Source of the DNA: Ditylenchus dipsaci
Lineage: Eukaryota; Nematoda; Chromadorea; Rhabditida; Anguinidae
DNA: 64,000 nucleotides
Assembly: GCA_004194705.1 (NCBI GenBank)
Contig: SADC01000338.1
Location: 62,001-126,000 of the forward strand
Direction: 5' to 3'
A model generated the notes under the pieces. The model was not told where the DNA came from, searched no databases, and saw only the letters and a program-made list of their open reading frames with translations. The translations under genes and the position numbers were made by a program. Below, one piece after another: positions 56,267-64,000 of the stretch (positions within the stretch are counted from its first letter, which is position 1; every line of letters begins with the position of its first letter).

Positions 56267-56392
56267 TTTGACATCAAATTTATAAATAAGAAGTTAAAAA
56301 AATAAGGTTTGCACCCAATAGTAGTCGCACCTGTTACTCAGCGATGTGTATATAAAATTTCAGCACTACCATGATATATCACCCCCGATAAC

Positions 56393-56795
56393 CGGACAAT
56401 TTGCACTCTTAGCCAAATATGTCGCGCGACATTTTGCACTAGAGTGCGAATTGTCGTTATATATTTGTCGCGCGACAATTTGCACTCTAGTGCTTTTTGA
56501 AACGAATCTCTTTGGTATGCGAAAGGAAGAAATCCAGATGCGGATGAAGTTGAGGAATCGGATGTCGAGGATGAGGATTGAATATGTTATGATTAGTTGT
56601 TATTATTGTTCGGAGTTTCAATAAAGATGGCCAGGCATTATATTGGATTTCATCACTTAGAGTGACAAAAAGCGCTAGAGTGCAAATTGTCGCGCGACAA
56701 ATTTGGCTAAGAGCTATTAATGTCGCGCGACAAATTTGGCTCAGGGTGCAAAATGTCGCGCGACATATCTGGTAAAGAGTGCGAATTGTCCGGTT
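56393..56795. mobile_element. GTCGCGCGAC word-array element with a transposase-like acidic tail
   Basis: CCGGACAATTTGCACTCTTA and its complement ending GAATTGTCCGG, TA on both sides (near 56390 and 56796). ATGTCGCGCGACA and TTTGCACTCTAG words repeat. The centre encodes KGRNPDADEVEESDVEDED and a stop at about 56578, then AATAAA at 56622-56627: an acidic C-terminus and poly(A) signal as in pogo-like transposase genes. Assignment by resemblance only. Confidence 0.65.
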
Positions 56796-57113
56796 ACCAC
56801 CCCGCCCCCCCCCCCCCCCGTCCCCAAACAGCTACTATGATATAACAACCCCCCCCCCTCAATCCATCGACCTGCTATGATAAAACCCCCCCCTCCCCAA
56901 ATAAGATTTTTAGGAGTAGTCAAAAGTCATTTTTAAGCCTTAATTTTGCCATAAAAGGACCAGAAAAGTAATTTTAAAAGGGATCAAGGCTGTATTGGGA
57001 GGGAAGGGACAAAACAGGGGCCACTTCTATAGAGCCTATATGTACCAAAGAGTATTCATTCTCTCAACGTTGAAGGCACTCACAAACCCAGGAACTTGTT
57101 CCACTGGCAAAAG

Positions 57114-57919
57114 TACCGTATTTATTCTAATAGACGCACATGTGCGTCTATTTTTCACCCCCCCTGACCCTGTGCGTCTATTAGAGACTGTGCGTCTAAT
57201 AGAGACTGTGCGTCTATTTTCAACCCATAGGCGCCGAATTTTTTCTATACATACCAAGGAAAAATTTGAGCAATATTTTCAATACTGCTGACAATCCAAT
57301 GTACACTAATTTCTTTATTGGACAATAACAATTAACCAACACACGAACAATCAACACTCAAGCGATGAATCACTATCATTCATAACATTTTTGTCTTCCT
57401 CTTCGAAATCGATTTCTTCGAGTAGCTCAGCCAATTCCTTGTCTACTCTTGCTTGCTGCAGCTTTGATCGACCACCTGGAACCGGACCCTCCTTCTTGAA
57501 ACAATGAATTTCGCTGTCCTCGCTCCCATCGGTTGCATTGGTGATCCGCGCAAGCCCTGAACGAGTTGATGATGAGCTCTTTTGAAAGGCTTTCCCAAGC
57601 GTCGACGATCCATTGCAAATAGACAGCCATTGAAGCAGCCTTTGGATTCCCGTTTTTTGTAAATTCTTTCTCCCGTGCATCATCCAGTCTTCGTAGAATT
57701 GGCGGATCTTGGCTTGAATGGAGAATTCCAGCAAACATCTGGCGCCTAAATAACAAATAATAGTTACAATAAATAGAAAAAAACAGTGTAGGTAAAACGC
57801 CTAGGGGTGTGCGTCTATTAGAGACTGTGCGTCTATTTTTCAACCCCCTCGACCCCTGTGCGTCTATTAGCGACTGTGCGTCAAATAGAGACTGTGCGTC
57901 TATTAGAATAAATACGGTA
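57114..57919. mobile_element. Pogo-like element, AGACGCAC word, with transposase remnant
   Basis: TACCGTATTTATTCTAATAG and TATTAGAATAAATACGGTA ends from TA. GTGCGTCTATTAGAGACT words repeat four times at the left and five at the right. Encodes 57351-57735 (minus). Inserted at a TA whose empty version is visible in the element at 42008-42923. Confidence 0.95.
57351..57735 (-). pseudogene. Pogo/Tigger-like transposase C-terminal remnant
   Basis: The minus strand gives, in one frame, PKAASMAVYLQWIVDAWESL then SKELIINSFRACA, and after a frame change LARITNATDGSEDSEIHCFK, KEGPVPGGRSKLQQARVDKE, LAELLEEIDFEEEDKNVMND, SDSS and a stop near 57360. WIVDAWESxxKELIxxSFxxC followed by TNATDGSED and an acidic tail is the region after the DDE domain in pogo/Tigger/jerky-type transposases. 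About 120 residues survive with at least one frameshift; the catalytic core is absent. The decayed twin at 19262-19480 keeps the same order. Confidence 0.85.
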
Positions 57920-58789
57920 TAAGTACTTTCAGTGTATCAGGCCGATCAGCCGGGTGGATCCCGAGGGTTGTCGTTTAACTTTTAGATGACTGAGCTTCTG
58001 GCTCGTAGCCACAGGCCGGAAAGAGGGGAGACCCTTTTCGGCCAAATAATCAAAGATGTTGAACATAGTTTTAAATACTGGGGCCTGCCGCATAAACAAC
58101 TCTGGTATGCATGTTTTTTCATGCATCCAGAGACACTTTCGAGTAATTTGCGTCTAAAATGTGTGTGCGTATTTCAACCCCAAGCAAGCCCTCTGCGCCT
58201 CAGAAGAATTGGTAGCTTGGGGTGAGATGCGTGGAAATAAAGAAAATAAAAAGGGGCCCTTAATCACATAGGGCCCACTAATAAAAAGATAGTGAACAAA
58301 GTTTTGAATACTGGGGCCTATCGCATAAATAAACTCTGGTATGCATGCCTTTCATGCATCCAGAGTGATTTGTGTCTCAGGTAAGTGGGTGTGCGCATCT
58401 CAACTCCAAGCCCCCAAGCACCCTGCGCCCCGAAGGGGCGCAGGGGGCTTCAAAGTTAGAGATCGCGCACGCACTTACCTTAGACAGGATTCGAGAAGTA
58501 CACTTGATCATAAAATGCATATAGAGTATATTTTTGCCACGGCCCGAGTTGAAAAACATGGTAAAGCAGATAAAAAAAATGGCCTCTGTATTATTCACTT
58601 CCCCTCCCATACAGCCCTTGATCCTTTTAAATTACTTTTCTGGTCTTTTTATAGCAAAATTATTACTTAAAAATTACTTTTGACCACTCCGAAAAATCTT
58701 GATTTTAGGGGGGGGGTATATCATTGTATGTCCGATTTTTTTTGGGGGGGGGGGGTGTATATCATAGTAGCATCAAAATTTCCTCCCTC

Positions 58790-59033
58790 TTTAAATTTCA
58801 AAGGAGTTATTAGTTTGTGCCCTCACCACATTCGTCAGTGGATCAGAGGATACACAATAGGGGCGTCAAATCAAGTGAGCCGATTGAAGGGTCTAAACAT
58901 TTTTTGCAAGATGAGAAAAAAAGAACTAGGTCGAGATGAGCAGGACGATGAAAAAAAAGCTGCTAGAATGATGTCAAAAATGAGATCTTCATCAAAAAAT
59001 ATCAATGAAAATAAGCTGTTCGAAATTGTTTAA
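58790..59033 (+). CDS. Unrecognised basic-acidic C-terminal ORF
   Basis: Plus frame through PHHIRQWIRGYTIGASNQVS, RLKGLNIFCKMRKKELGRDE, QDDEKKAARMMSKMRSSSKN, INENKLFEIV and TAA at 59031-59033. The last 70 codons are protein-like with a charged helix and no signal or membrane segment; upstream the frame enters the G-tract element. It lies just inside the right end (GATTATTAGAGGGTGGGG, about 59150-59170) of a pogo-like element, so it may be the tail of that element's protein. Family unknown. Confidence 0.4.
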
Positions 59034-59470
59034 TATAAAAACTGAATGTTATTGGATCAAGATCACGTTTCTGAAAAAAAAAATAAGTTTTAACATAGAA
59101 ATTAACAAGGAAATGTTAAAGAAAAAGCAGAAAAGCCACCTCGAAAATGGGGCGGGGATTATTAGAGGGTGGGGATTATAATTATAACGAGGGATAATAA
59201 TCAAGTATTAGTCCTGAGGACTCAGGTCAAGACATCTAAATATAAATTAGATTTATGAATTTATGTTTAAAAGATTGTTATGGCGAGAGTCAATTTGTAA
59301 GGTGGGACCGCTAAAAAATTACGTTGTAGCGAGCTTATGTTGTAGCAAATTATGTTATATCGAGGGTCACTCTGGCTTATTTCATAATCCGACCAGCCGA
59401 ATCAAAAAAAAGGTTATGTTATAACGGGTTTTTATGTTATATCAAGTTATGTTATAGCGAGGTTCGACTG

Positions 59471-60350
59471 TATGAAAAACCTGCGATAGATTTAAAACCC
59501 ACCATGATTACCTGCATGGTAAGAAAAGTAGGCTCTCTATTCGTGCAAGCATTATAACTCAACAAATAAATGACATGCACTTTTAAAACAACTTAGCTGA
59601 GAAAATCAAAAAAGAAAGTTGTGTTAGTCATATTTACTTTGTAATGTAGGTCTGTACCAATGCAAACACATGCCTAGGCAATGCCAGGTGTAACAAAAAA
59701 TTTTGACAGTGTCCTATAGCCCACCCCCTAAAAGCTAGGGCCGTAGATACCAACCCGCTTATCATTTTTAGGAGTACCTAAAACCACCATTTTTGAATTT
59801 TTCGATTAGCAATGGCCAGGCCTTGAGCATACTGCGGCCTAAGCTTAAATTATTAGGGGGTGGGGGTTGTTGACTTGTGTTTTATGACTTTAGCGTCGAT
59901 TTTTCGATAATGCATTCATATATGTGTATGGATGGGATCATAGCAGAGGCACAATCGATATGTTGAATAACATTTATCTAGGCAACTAATATAAACCCTT
60001 GTTATTATTGTAAGCAAATGAACTTTTAGAAGAGCTTGCAGCGATAATCCTCCTTATAAATCAAAACAAGCATAAAACAATTCAAAACATATAGGTGATC
60101 AAAGTTCAAAAACACTTGTGCATTGATTTTGTGAGATAATAGGTAGTTGATTTCAGCATAATTGCTGTCCAAAGCAGAGTTCATTAGGTTAAAGGATCAG
60201 CTTCAAGTAAATACAAAGACAAACAGTAAATATTTGCAGAAGTAACTGTCCTTTTCAGTAATTTGCATCAATTGTCCTCAAAATATAAACAGATGTATTG
60301 ATATGTGTGCATAACACCTAAAGTTAATACTTTGTTTTCATACATCTAAC
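59471..60350. other. No complete gene; relic of a neighbouring signal exon
   Basis: 59911-59955 encodes AFIYVYGWDHSRGTIDML and shares TATGTGTATGGATGGGAT with the signal exon of the gene at 60415 (60463-60480), so a second, broken copy of that gene's start seems to lie here. The rest is AT-rich and featureless. Confidence 0.45.
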
Positions 60351-60352
60351 AG

Positions 60353-60360
60353 TATATAAG
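60353..60360 (+). promoter_or_regulatory. TATA box
   Basis: TATATAAG, 55 bp before the ATG at 60415; a start site near TCATCAATTCAGT (60380-60392) would be at the usual 25-30 bp spacing. Confidence 0.6.
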
Positions 60361-60414
60361 AGCTGCTGTGAAATCTAAATCATCAATTCAGTTTTTACTT
60401 CACTTATCACCTAA

Positions 60415-61947
60415 ATGGCTCTTGCTAAACTATCTCTTTTTTGTGCTCATTATTGGATTTATGTATGTGTATGGATGGGATTATTATGAACCTACTACTA
60501 TTGATAATACCCACCTCTACTGTATCTGATAATATCCAAGTAAGTCGTCTCCGCAAACATCTAAGATCACGAAGCCTTCGAAGCCCACTGAACCATCTAA
60601 AGCTACTAGCCTCCAAGCCCACTGAGCCTACCACTCCATCTAAGGCTACTAAGCCCTCCAAGCCACTGAGCCTACCATTACATCCAAGGCTACTAAGCCC
60701 TCCAAGCCTACTGAGCCCACCAAGTCTTCCACCCCACAAAGCCTTCTAAGCCTACTGAGCCATCTATCCAACCATCCAAGCCTACCGAGCCATCCAAACC
60801 AACTGAGCCAACGGAGCCTTCCAAACCGACTGAGCCATCAAAGCCTACCGAGCCATCCAAACCCACTGAGCCTTCCAAGCCTACTGAGCCATCCAAATCC
60901 ACCAAGTCATCAAAAGCAACTAAGTCACCTAAGCCTACCAGACCACCTAGGCCACTAGACCAAGCCGTGACTCATCAGAATGTTCCGAGGAAAGTACCGA
61001 AGAAGGTAAATTACACCAAATATTTTCTTAAATACAGTAATTTTTAAGGAGAATGCCACTCACACTGCTCCTGCCACCCTGCAGACCTCGTTGCAACCCC
61101 TGTGATCCGTGCTCTCCATGCAGCAACCCTTCCAAAGTCAGAAATGTAATTAGGGTCTGATCTTGGTGTTCTTGCAAGTGCGTGCCAACCTAACTGCAGA
61201 TGTACTACCTTTGGACTTGGAGGCTATTATAGATGCCCAAATAGATGCTGCTGTGGACATTGGACTGCCATTAGCCTTGCTGACATTCTTGCCGAACTTA
61301 ATCTTGATGCTAATCTAAACCTATCAGGACTTTTGAAAGGTAGAATACTCAACTTTTATTTTTCAGTGTGAATACCTTTTTAACCCGTAAATTCAGCTGT
61401 GGTTGCCATGGTGGATGGTGTGCTGAACATCTTGTTGAGTGTCTTGTTCCGCTTCTACTGTATTCCCATTAATTTCCATTTCCTGGCCTGCTTATAAACG
61501 TCCTAGCCATCATCAAGACAAATATTCTTATTCTTGTAAACCTGGTGATTGGTGAAATAGATGTGGATATTGTCGCAGCTATTAAAGTTCTGGTGGAAGC
61601 TTTAATTAAGGCTAAAATCCACCTGCTTGATCTAGACATCAGCATCTTGGCAGAAATTCTAGCTACAATAAATGCCAACTTGGAAGCTAAAGTGCAAGTG
61701 GTGTGGTTGCTATTTTGGCTCTTACCAAACATGGCTTCTTGCCATGTTTGGTGGCTTGTAAGTCATTATGAATTTTCAATATTTTATTAATTTATCATGC
61801 ATTTAGTGGTTGTGGTTTGATTGATGCCTCATTGCTGTGTTAGTAGCTATTCTCTCACTTTTGCATGGAATACATGTGATGTGGATGTCTGTCTCAATAT
61901 TTGGGCATTCTCAAGGCTACTGTCTTTGCCATCATTGACCTTTAAAT
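60415..61947 (+). pseudogene. Secreted PTEPSKP-repeat, Cys-rich, amphipathic-repeat protein (frameshifted)
   Basis: Reading across several single-base breaks: (1) the ATG opens MALAKLSLF; with one T fewer in a run of six it continues VLIIGFMYVYGWDYYEP, a good signal peptide; (2) 60590-61005 repeats KPTEPSKPTEP-type units (about 15), ending TRPPRPLDQAVTHQNVPRKV; (3) after a GTAAAT...TTTTTAAG intron, a Cys-rich part: CHSHCSCHP, CRPRCNPCDPCSPC, CQPNCRC, YRCPNRCCCGHW; (4) amphipathic repeats ISLADILAELNLDANLNLSG, NVLAIIKTNILILVNLVIGE, IDVDIVAAIKVLVEALIKAK, ISILAEILATINANLEAKVQ, and a last exon ending GILKATVFAIIDL, stop. Introns near 61010-61050, 61341-61393 and 61758-61805. Domain order suggests an extracellular structural or adhesive protein; I know no named family. 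At least four breaks, some in homopolymers: either pseudogene or read error. Minus frames with GSVGLEGSVGL are mirror shadows. Confidence 0.55.
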
Positions 61948-62325
61948 CAGTTTAAAGAGCTTCGAAAAACAATTAAAAGTACGAAAAATACTATTTCAGT
62001 ATCATAAATATAATATTAATATTATTTACCATAATATTACAGACTATTATTTTTTTATTTACTTTATAAAGAAAGGCATACTATCCTTGTTTAACATTCA
62101 AAAGAGCTTCAATAAGAATTGTGGTTGGTTGCGGCTAAAAAGAGAGCTGGAAACAAGAGAACGATATAAAGTGGGCAGATGGAAGAACTGTACTTTTTTC
62201 TATCCTTAACTTTCCTCTTGTATGAAGAGAATTTACTGGAAGGTGCGTTACATGCAAGTAGCGCCCATTTTTATGTGACACGTTAAATATCACTAGAGAA
62301 TTTGCGGTTACAAATTATATTAAAA
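61948..62325. other. No gene seen
   Basis: AT-rich 3' flank without repeat matches. Confidence 0.4.
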
Positions 62326-62680
62326 TTCAAAAAAAATTCCCACCAAGCCCCCTGCGCCCTTCGGGGGTGCAGGGGGCTTGGTGTCTTGGAGTTTAGATGC
62401 GCACACCCACATACTTAAGGCATAATTTAGAGCAAGACTTTTGATCAAAGGTACATATAGAAACTCTTTTTGCCCAGCTCCAGTGACCAAAACTTGGTAG
62501 AATACCTCAATATACGATGGTTCACTTGGTCCCCCCAGGCAAATAGTCAAAATTTTATTCAAAAGGTTTTTTCATCACAATTGCTTCCCGACAAAAGTTT
62601 ATGTGTTTTCTATCGTTTTGAAGGTCTGAAAACGCATTTGGGGCGTGGATTTATTACAATAGCGTCCAAATTTCTTTTGC
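62326..62680. repeat. G/C-tract element fragment
   Basis: CCCCTGCGCCCTTCGGGGGT snap-back, TAGATGCGCACACCCACATA, TTTTTGCCCAGCTCCAGTGA, ACTTGGTAGAATACCTCAAT, ACTTGGTCCCCCCAGG, and the tip-like TTATTACAATAGCGTCC. Contains the empty version of the insertion site of 20500-20933. Confidence 0.7.
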
Positions 62681-62880
62681 AGTTTTAGTTTTCTTCTATA
62701 TAGTATTCTGTAGAAAAGTAAGTGAGTTGTCAGTCCAGAATACATAGGAATGCTTTAAACACCCAGCTTTCACATTTTTGTTTGATCGATTTTAGCTGGA
62801 AACGATCCGCCAGTTTGATCAGAAAGAAGACGCTGGTATCTGCAAATTTAGATAGTCAAACAAAAAGTTTTACTAAATTG

Positions 62881-63063
62881 CGCTTGAAGTTTTAATACGA
62901 ATAATTTCCCAGCAATTTCCCAGGCCTTGTCAATTATCATCGAACACGGAGTCCTTACTCTCTTAAGAAATCTTCTTAGCCGTGGTACTTTTTAAGCCCA
63001 CAAGCTAACCAGAAAGTGCTTTTTCACACGCCGAAAATCGCTTTCTATAGTGTTCTTACAACA
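62881..63063 (-). pseudogene. IS6-like DDE transposase fragments, parts in unexpected order
   Basis: The minus strand reads CCKNTIESDFRRVKKHFLVS then a stop, and after a frame change VPRLRRFLKRVRTPCSMIID then KAWEIAGKLFVLKLQA. NxIExDxRRVKK is the signature around the last catalytic Glu of IS6/IS240-type transposases; RRFLKRxxTPxxMIIDKAW resembles the stretch around the second catalytic Asp (ITTDKAxAY). In the family the D segment precedes the E segment; here the E segment comes first on the same strand, so the remnant is rearranged or two partial copies lie head to tail. Inactive. Assignment rests on these two short motifs. Confidence 0.5.
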
Positions 63064-63133
63064 ATTGTGCACGGTCAATGTGTTTGTTAACCCAGGCTTC
63101 GGTCGTGTCATTTTACTGATCTGACAAACATTA

Positions 63134-63411
63134 TACAGCCGATCATTGGTATAACGACGGTCAGTAAGTATTTGGAAGATAACTCCTGTTAAAACGACTC
63201 GTTATAACGACCCGTATTTGGCTCCTTAAAAGACGTTATAACGAGAGTTGACTATGCTAGAAAAGGAAATTGTTAGCACAAAAACTCTATATAACGTCTG
63301 GCGGATGAACTTTGAAAAATACGCTCTTTATAACGACGCTCGATACGACGTCCGCTCGTTACAACATCCCATTTTAGCTGGTCCTTGAGAGACGTTAAAA
63401 CGGGCGTCAAC
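63134..63411. mobile_element. TA-type element, TATAACGACGCTC word
   Basis: CAGCCGATCATTGGTATAAC at the left (poor tip) and CGGGCGTCAACTG at the right, TA on both sides. TTATAACGACCCG, CTCTTTATAACGACGCTCG and GTTATAACGAGAGTTGACTA words recur as in 46855-47038. Confidence 0.65.
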
Positions 63412-63566
63412 TGTAGTCCAAAAATGATAACTTCTATCATAAACGATTAACAAAAAATAGAATCTTTACTTGTGAATTGCATGTAAAAATCTACATTGAA
63501 ATTGTAATACAAAGACCAGATATTTTTCTTCACAACAACATAAGTTAAAATTCTACTCCATACGTT
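63412..63566. other. 3' flank of the SGT1-like gene
   Basis: AT-rich, no AATAAA recognised within 100 bp of the stop. Confidence 0.4.
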
Positions 63567-63737
63567 CTAATCATCCTGGCCGTCCTGTCCCTCCTCTTCA
63601 GAGTCCTTGGACTTGTAGGGCGTAATCTTCTTCTTACCCACCTCGGCCCAGTTAGTGTTGAGCACAGTACCGTTGGACTCCTGCATTGACTTGAGCATGG
63701 CACGGCGGGTCTCGTCATCTGACCCGGCATAGATCTT
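63567..63737 (-). CDS. SGT1-like co-chaperone, last exon (SGS domain)
   Basis: A TTTTTTGTAG acceptor (AG at 63739-63738) opens a 171-nt exon in phase: KIYAGSDDETRRAMLKSMQE, SNGTVLNTNWAEVGKKKITP, YKSKDSEEEGQDGQDD, stop TAG at 63569-63567. IYAxxDxxTRRAMxKSxxESxGTxLxTNWxEVGKKK is the core of the SGS domain at the C-terminus of SGT1 (suppressor of G2 allele of SKP1), an HSP90 co-chaperone that also binds SKP1 and S100 proteins through this domain. The usual ending after KKK (a PP-G-M-EW-K-type tail) is replaced by a short acidic tail. Upstream exons (TPR/CS domains) lie beyond 64 kb; 63741-64000 looks intronic. The plus frame and the 61-codon minus frame at 63545-63730 are shadows. Confidence 0.8.
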   Translation of the reverse strand, partial: KIYAGSDDETRRAMLKSMQESNGTVLNTNWAEVGKKKITPYKSKDSEEEGQDGQDD

Positions 63738-63740
63738 CTA

Positions 63741-64000
63741 CAAAAAATTAAAATAACTCAAAAAATTAATTCGATAAAAAATAATCTTAATTTCTGTGGA
63801 CATCCCAACGCTTGCATTCGTACCCAAAGTTTATTTTTTGTTTTTTTTGAAAAAAGTATTAATTTTAAAAAAAACATACTGCCTTAGTACCCTCAGTTAT
63901 TTTTTTTTAAATTTTAATTGAAAAAATAGCTTAGGATCAAGGCAGACCGGGGTTCACACCGAAATGTAGCCACAAAAATGTACTGTGAAAGTAAAGCGTT
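63741..64000 (-). other. Intron of the SGT1-like gene
   Basis: AT-rich with poly-T/A runs and two degraded CCTTGGTCCCC-type motifs (TGCCTTAGTACCC at 63880-63892; GATCAAGGCAGACC at 63936-63949). No exon recognised. Confidence 0.5.

Larger units (their letters stand above)
56831..58771. mobile_element. Complete G/C-tract element, doubled tips, split by a pogo-like element
   Basis: Outer tips GCTACTATGATATA (56831) and TATATCATAGTAGC (to 58771); second tips at 56873 (TGCTATGATAAAAC) and 58717-58728 (GTATATCATTGT). The long inverted ends share ATTTTGCCATAAAAGGACCA, GAAAAGTAATTTTAAAAGGG and CTGTATTGGGAGGG. The internal sentence CACAAACCCAGGAACTTGTT breaks at 57114 and resumes at 57920 as TAAGTACTTTCAG, GGCCGATCAGCCGGGTGGAT; the same sentence is uninterrupted in reverse at about 42630-42712. 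Confidence 0.85.
54046..59470. mobile_element. Composite TA-type element, 5.4 kb with insertions up to four levels deep
   Basis: CAGTCGAACCTTACTATAGC at 54046 and TATAGCGAGGTTCGACTG ending 59470, TA on both outer sides. GGGACCGGCTGAAAATTACG near the left and GGGACCGCTAAAAAATTACG near the right are inverted-end words, and the right end is homologous to the right end of 20500-20933. Inside lie 54561-54822, a CTCTTTTGATCCCCC-ended element (left 55012; right about 59150-59200), 55453-55861, 56393-56795, 56831-58771 and, within that, 57114-57919. Pairing of the outermost ends is inference. Confidence 0.6.

Noticed and set aside
59911..59955. Independent small gene upstream of 60415
   Set aside because: Only the end of a signal-peptide exon is recognisable; no start codon, promoter or downstream exon goes with it.
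60425..60905. Minus-strand frames translating to GSVGLEGSVGLDGS repeats
   Set aside because: They are the mirror of the plus-strand PTEPSKP repeats; the plus strand has the TATA box, signal peptide and splice sites.

Overview
This is an AT-rich animal nuclear window, probably from an ecdysozoan and perhaps a nematode-like one. Evidence: a spliced two-pore (K2P, TASK-type) potassium channel gene, a spliced SGT1-type exon, introns as short as 43-48 nt with TTTTAG/TTTGTAG/GCAG acceptors, and an ATTTTCAG acceptor 7 nt before a signal-peptide ATG. The order-level placement is inference only.

Most of the window is repeat. At least five kinds of DNA transposon debris can be told apart: (1) TA-flanked pogo/Tigger-like elements with CCGTATTTCCTCTAATA-type ends, two carrying recognisable transposase C-termini; (2) TA-flanked elements with CAGT[C/T]GAACCTC/TTGACGCTC or CAGGGTGGTCC ends; (3) hAT-like elements with 8-bp target duplications, one with a hAT dimerisation remnant; (4) an ISXO2/Merlin-like element with a 7-9 bp duplication; (5) G/C-tract-ended hairpin elements with a shared internal palindrome. 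A sixth, high-copy family of long imperfect palindromes contains a CACCGGATTCGTGTTCAGC-like sentence. Elements are inserted in one another up to four levels deep, and several nestings are proved by a paralogous empty site in the same window.

Layout: 0-8.6 kb repeats and two hAT-like elements; 8.8-12.5 kb an inverted duplication, broken copies of small unrecognised helical proteins and one nearly intact secreted-protein gene; 12.5-16.2 kb repeats plus a candidate exon; 16.26-19.60 kb a pogo-like element with nested insertions; 20.3-29.6 kb hairpin elements and a 2.5-kb hAT element; 29.8-33.9 kb a weak coding candidate and a large inverted repeat; 34.15-38.30 kb the K2P gene (minus strand; first exon not found); 38.7-53 kb repeats; 54.05-59.47 kb a second deep nest; 59.9-61.95 kb a frameshifted secreted PTEPSKP-repeat/Cys-rich/amphipathic-repeat protein with a TATA box; 62.3-63.4 kb transposon debris including an IS6-like transposase with its parts out of order; 63.57-63.74 kb the last exon of an SGT1-like co-chaperone.

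The genes do not form a pathway or operon. The distinctive signal is architectural: element families from different classes carry, at both ends, arrays of a short family-specific word repeated many times next to a conserved tip. Several genes break only at homopolymers, so some breaks may be uncorrected read errors.
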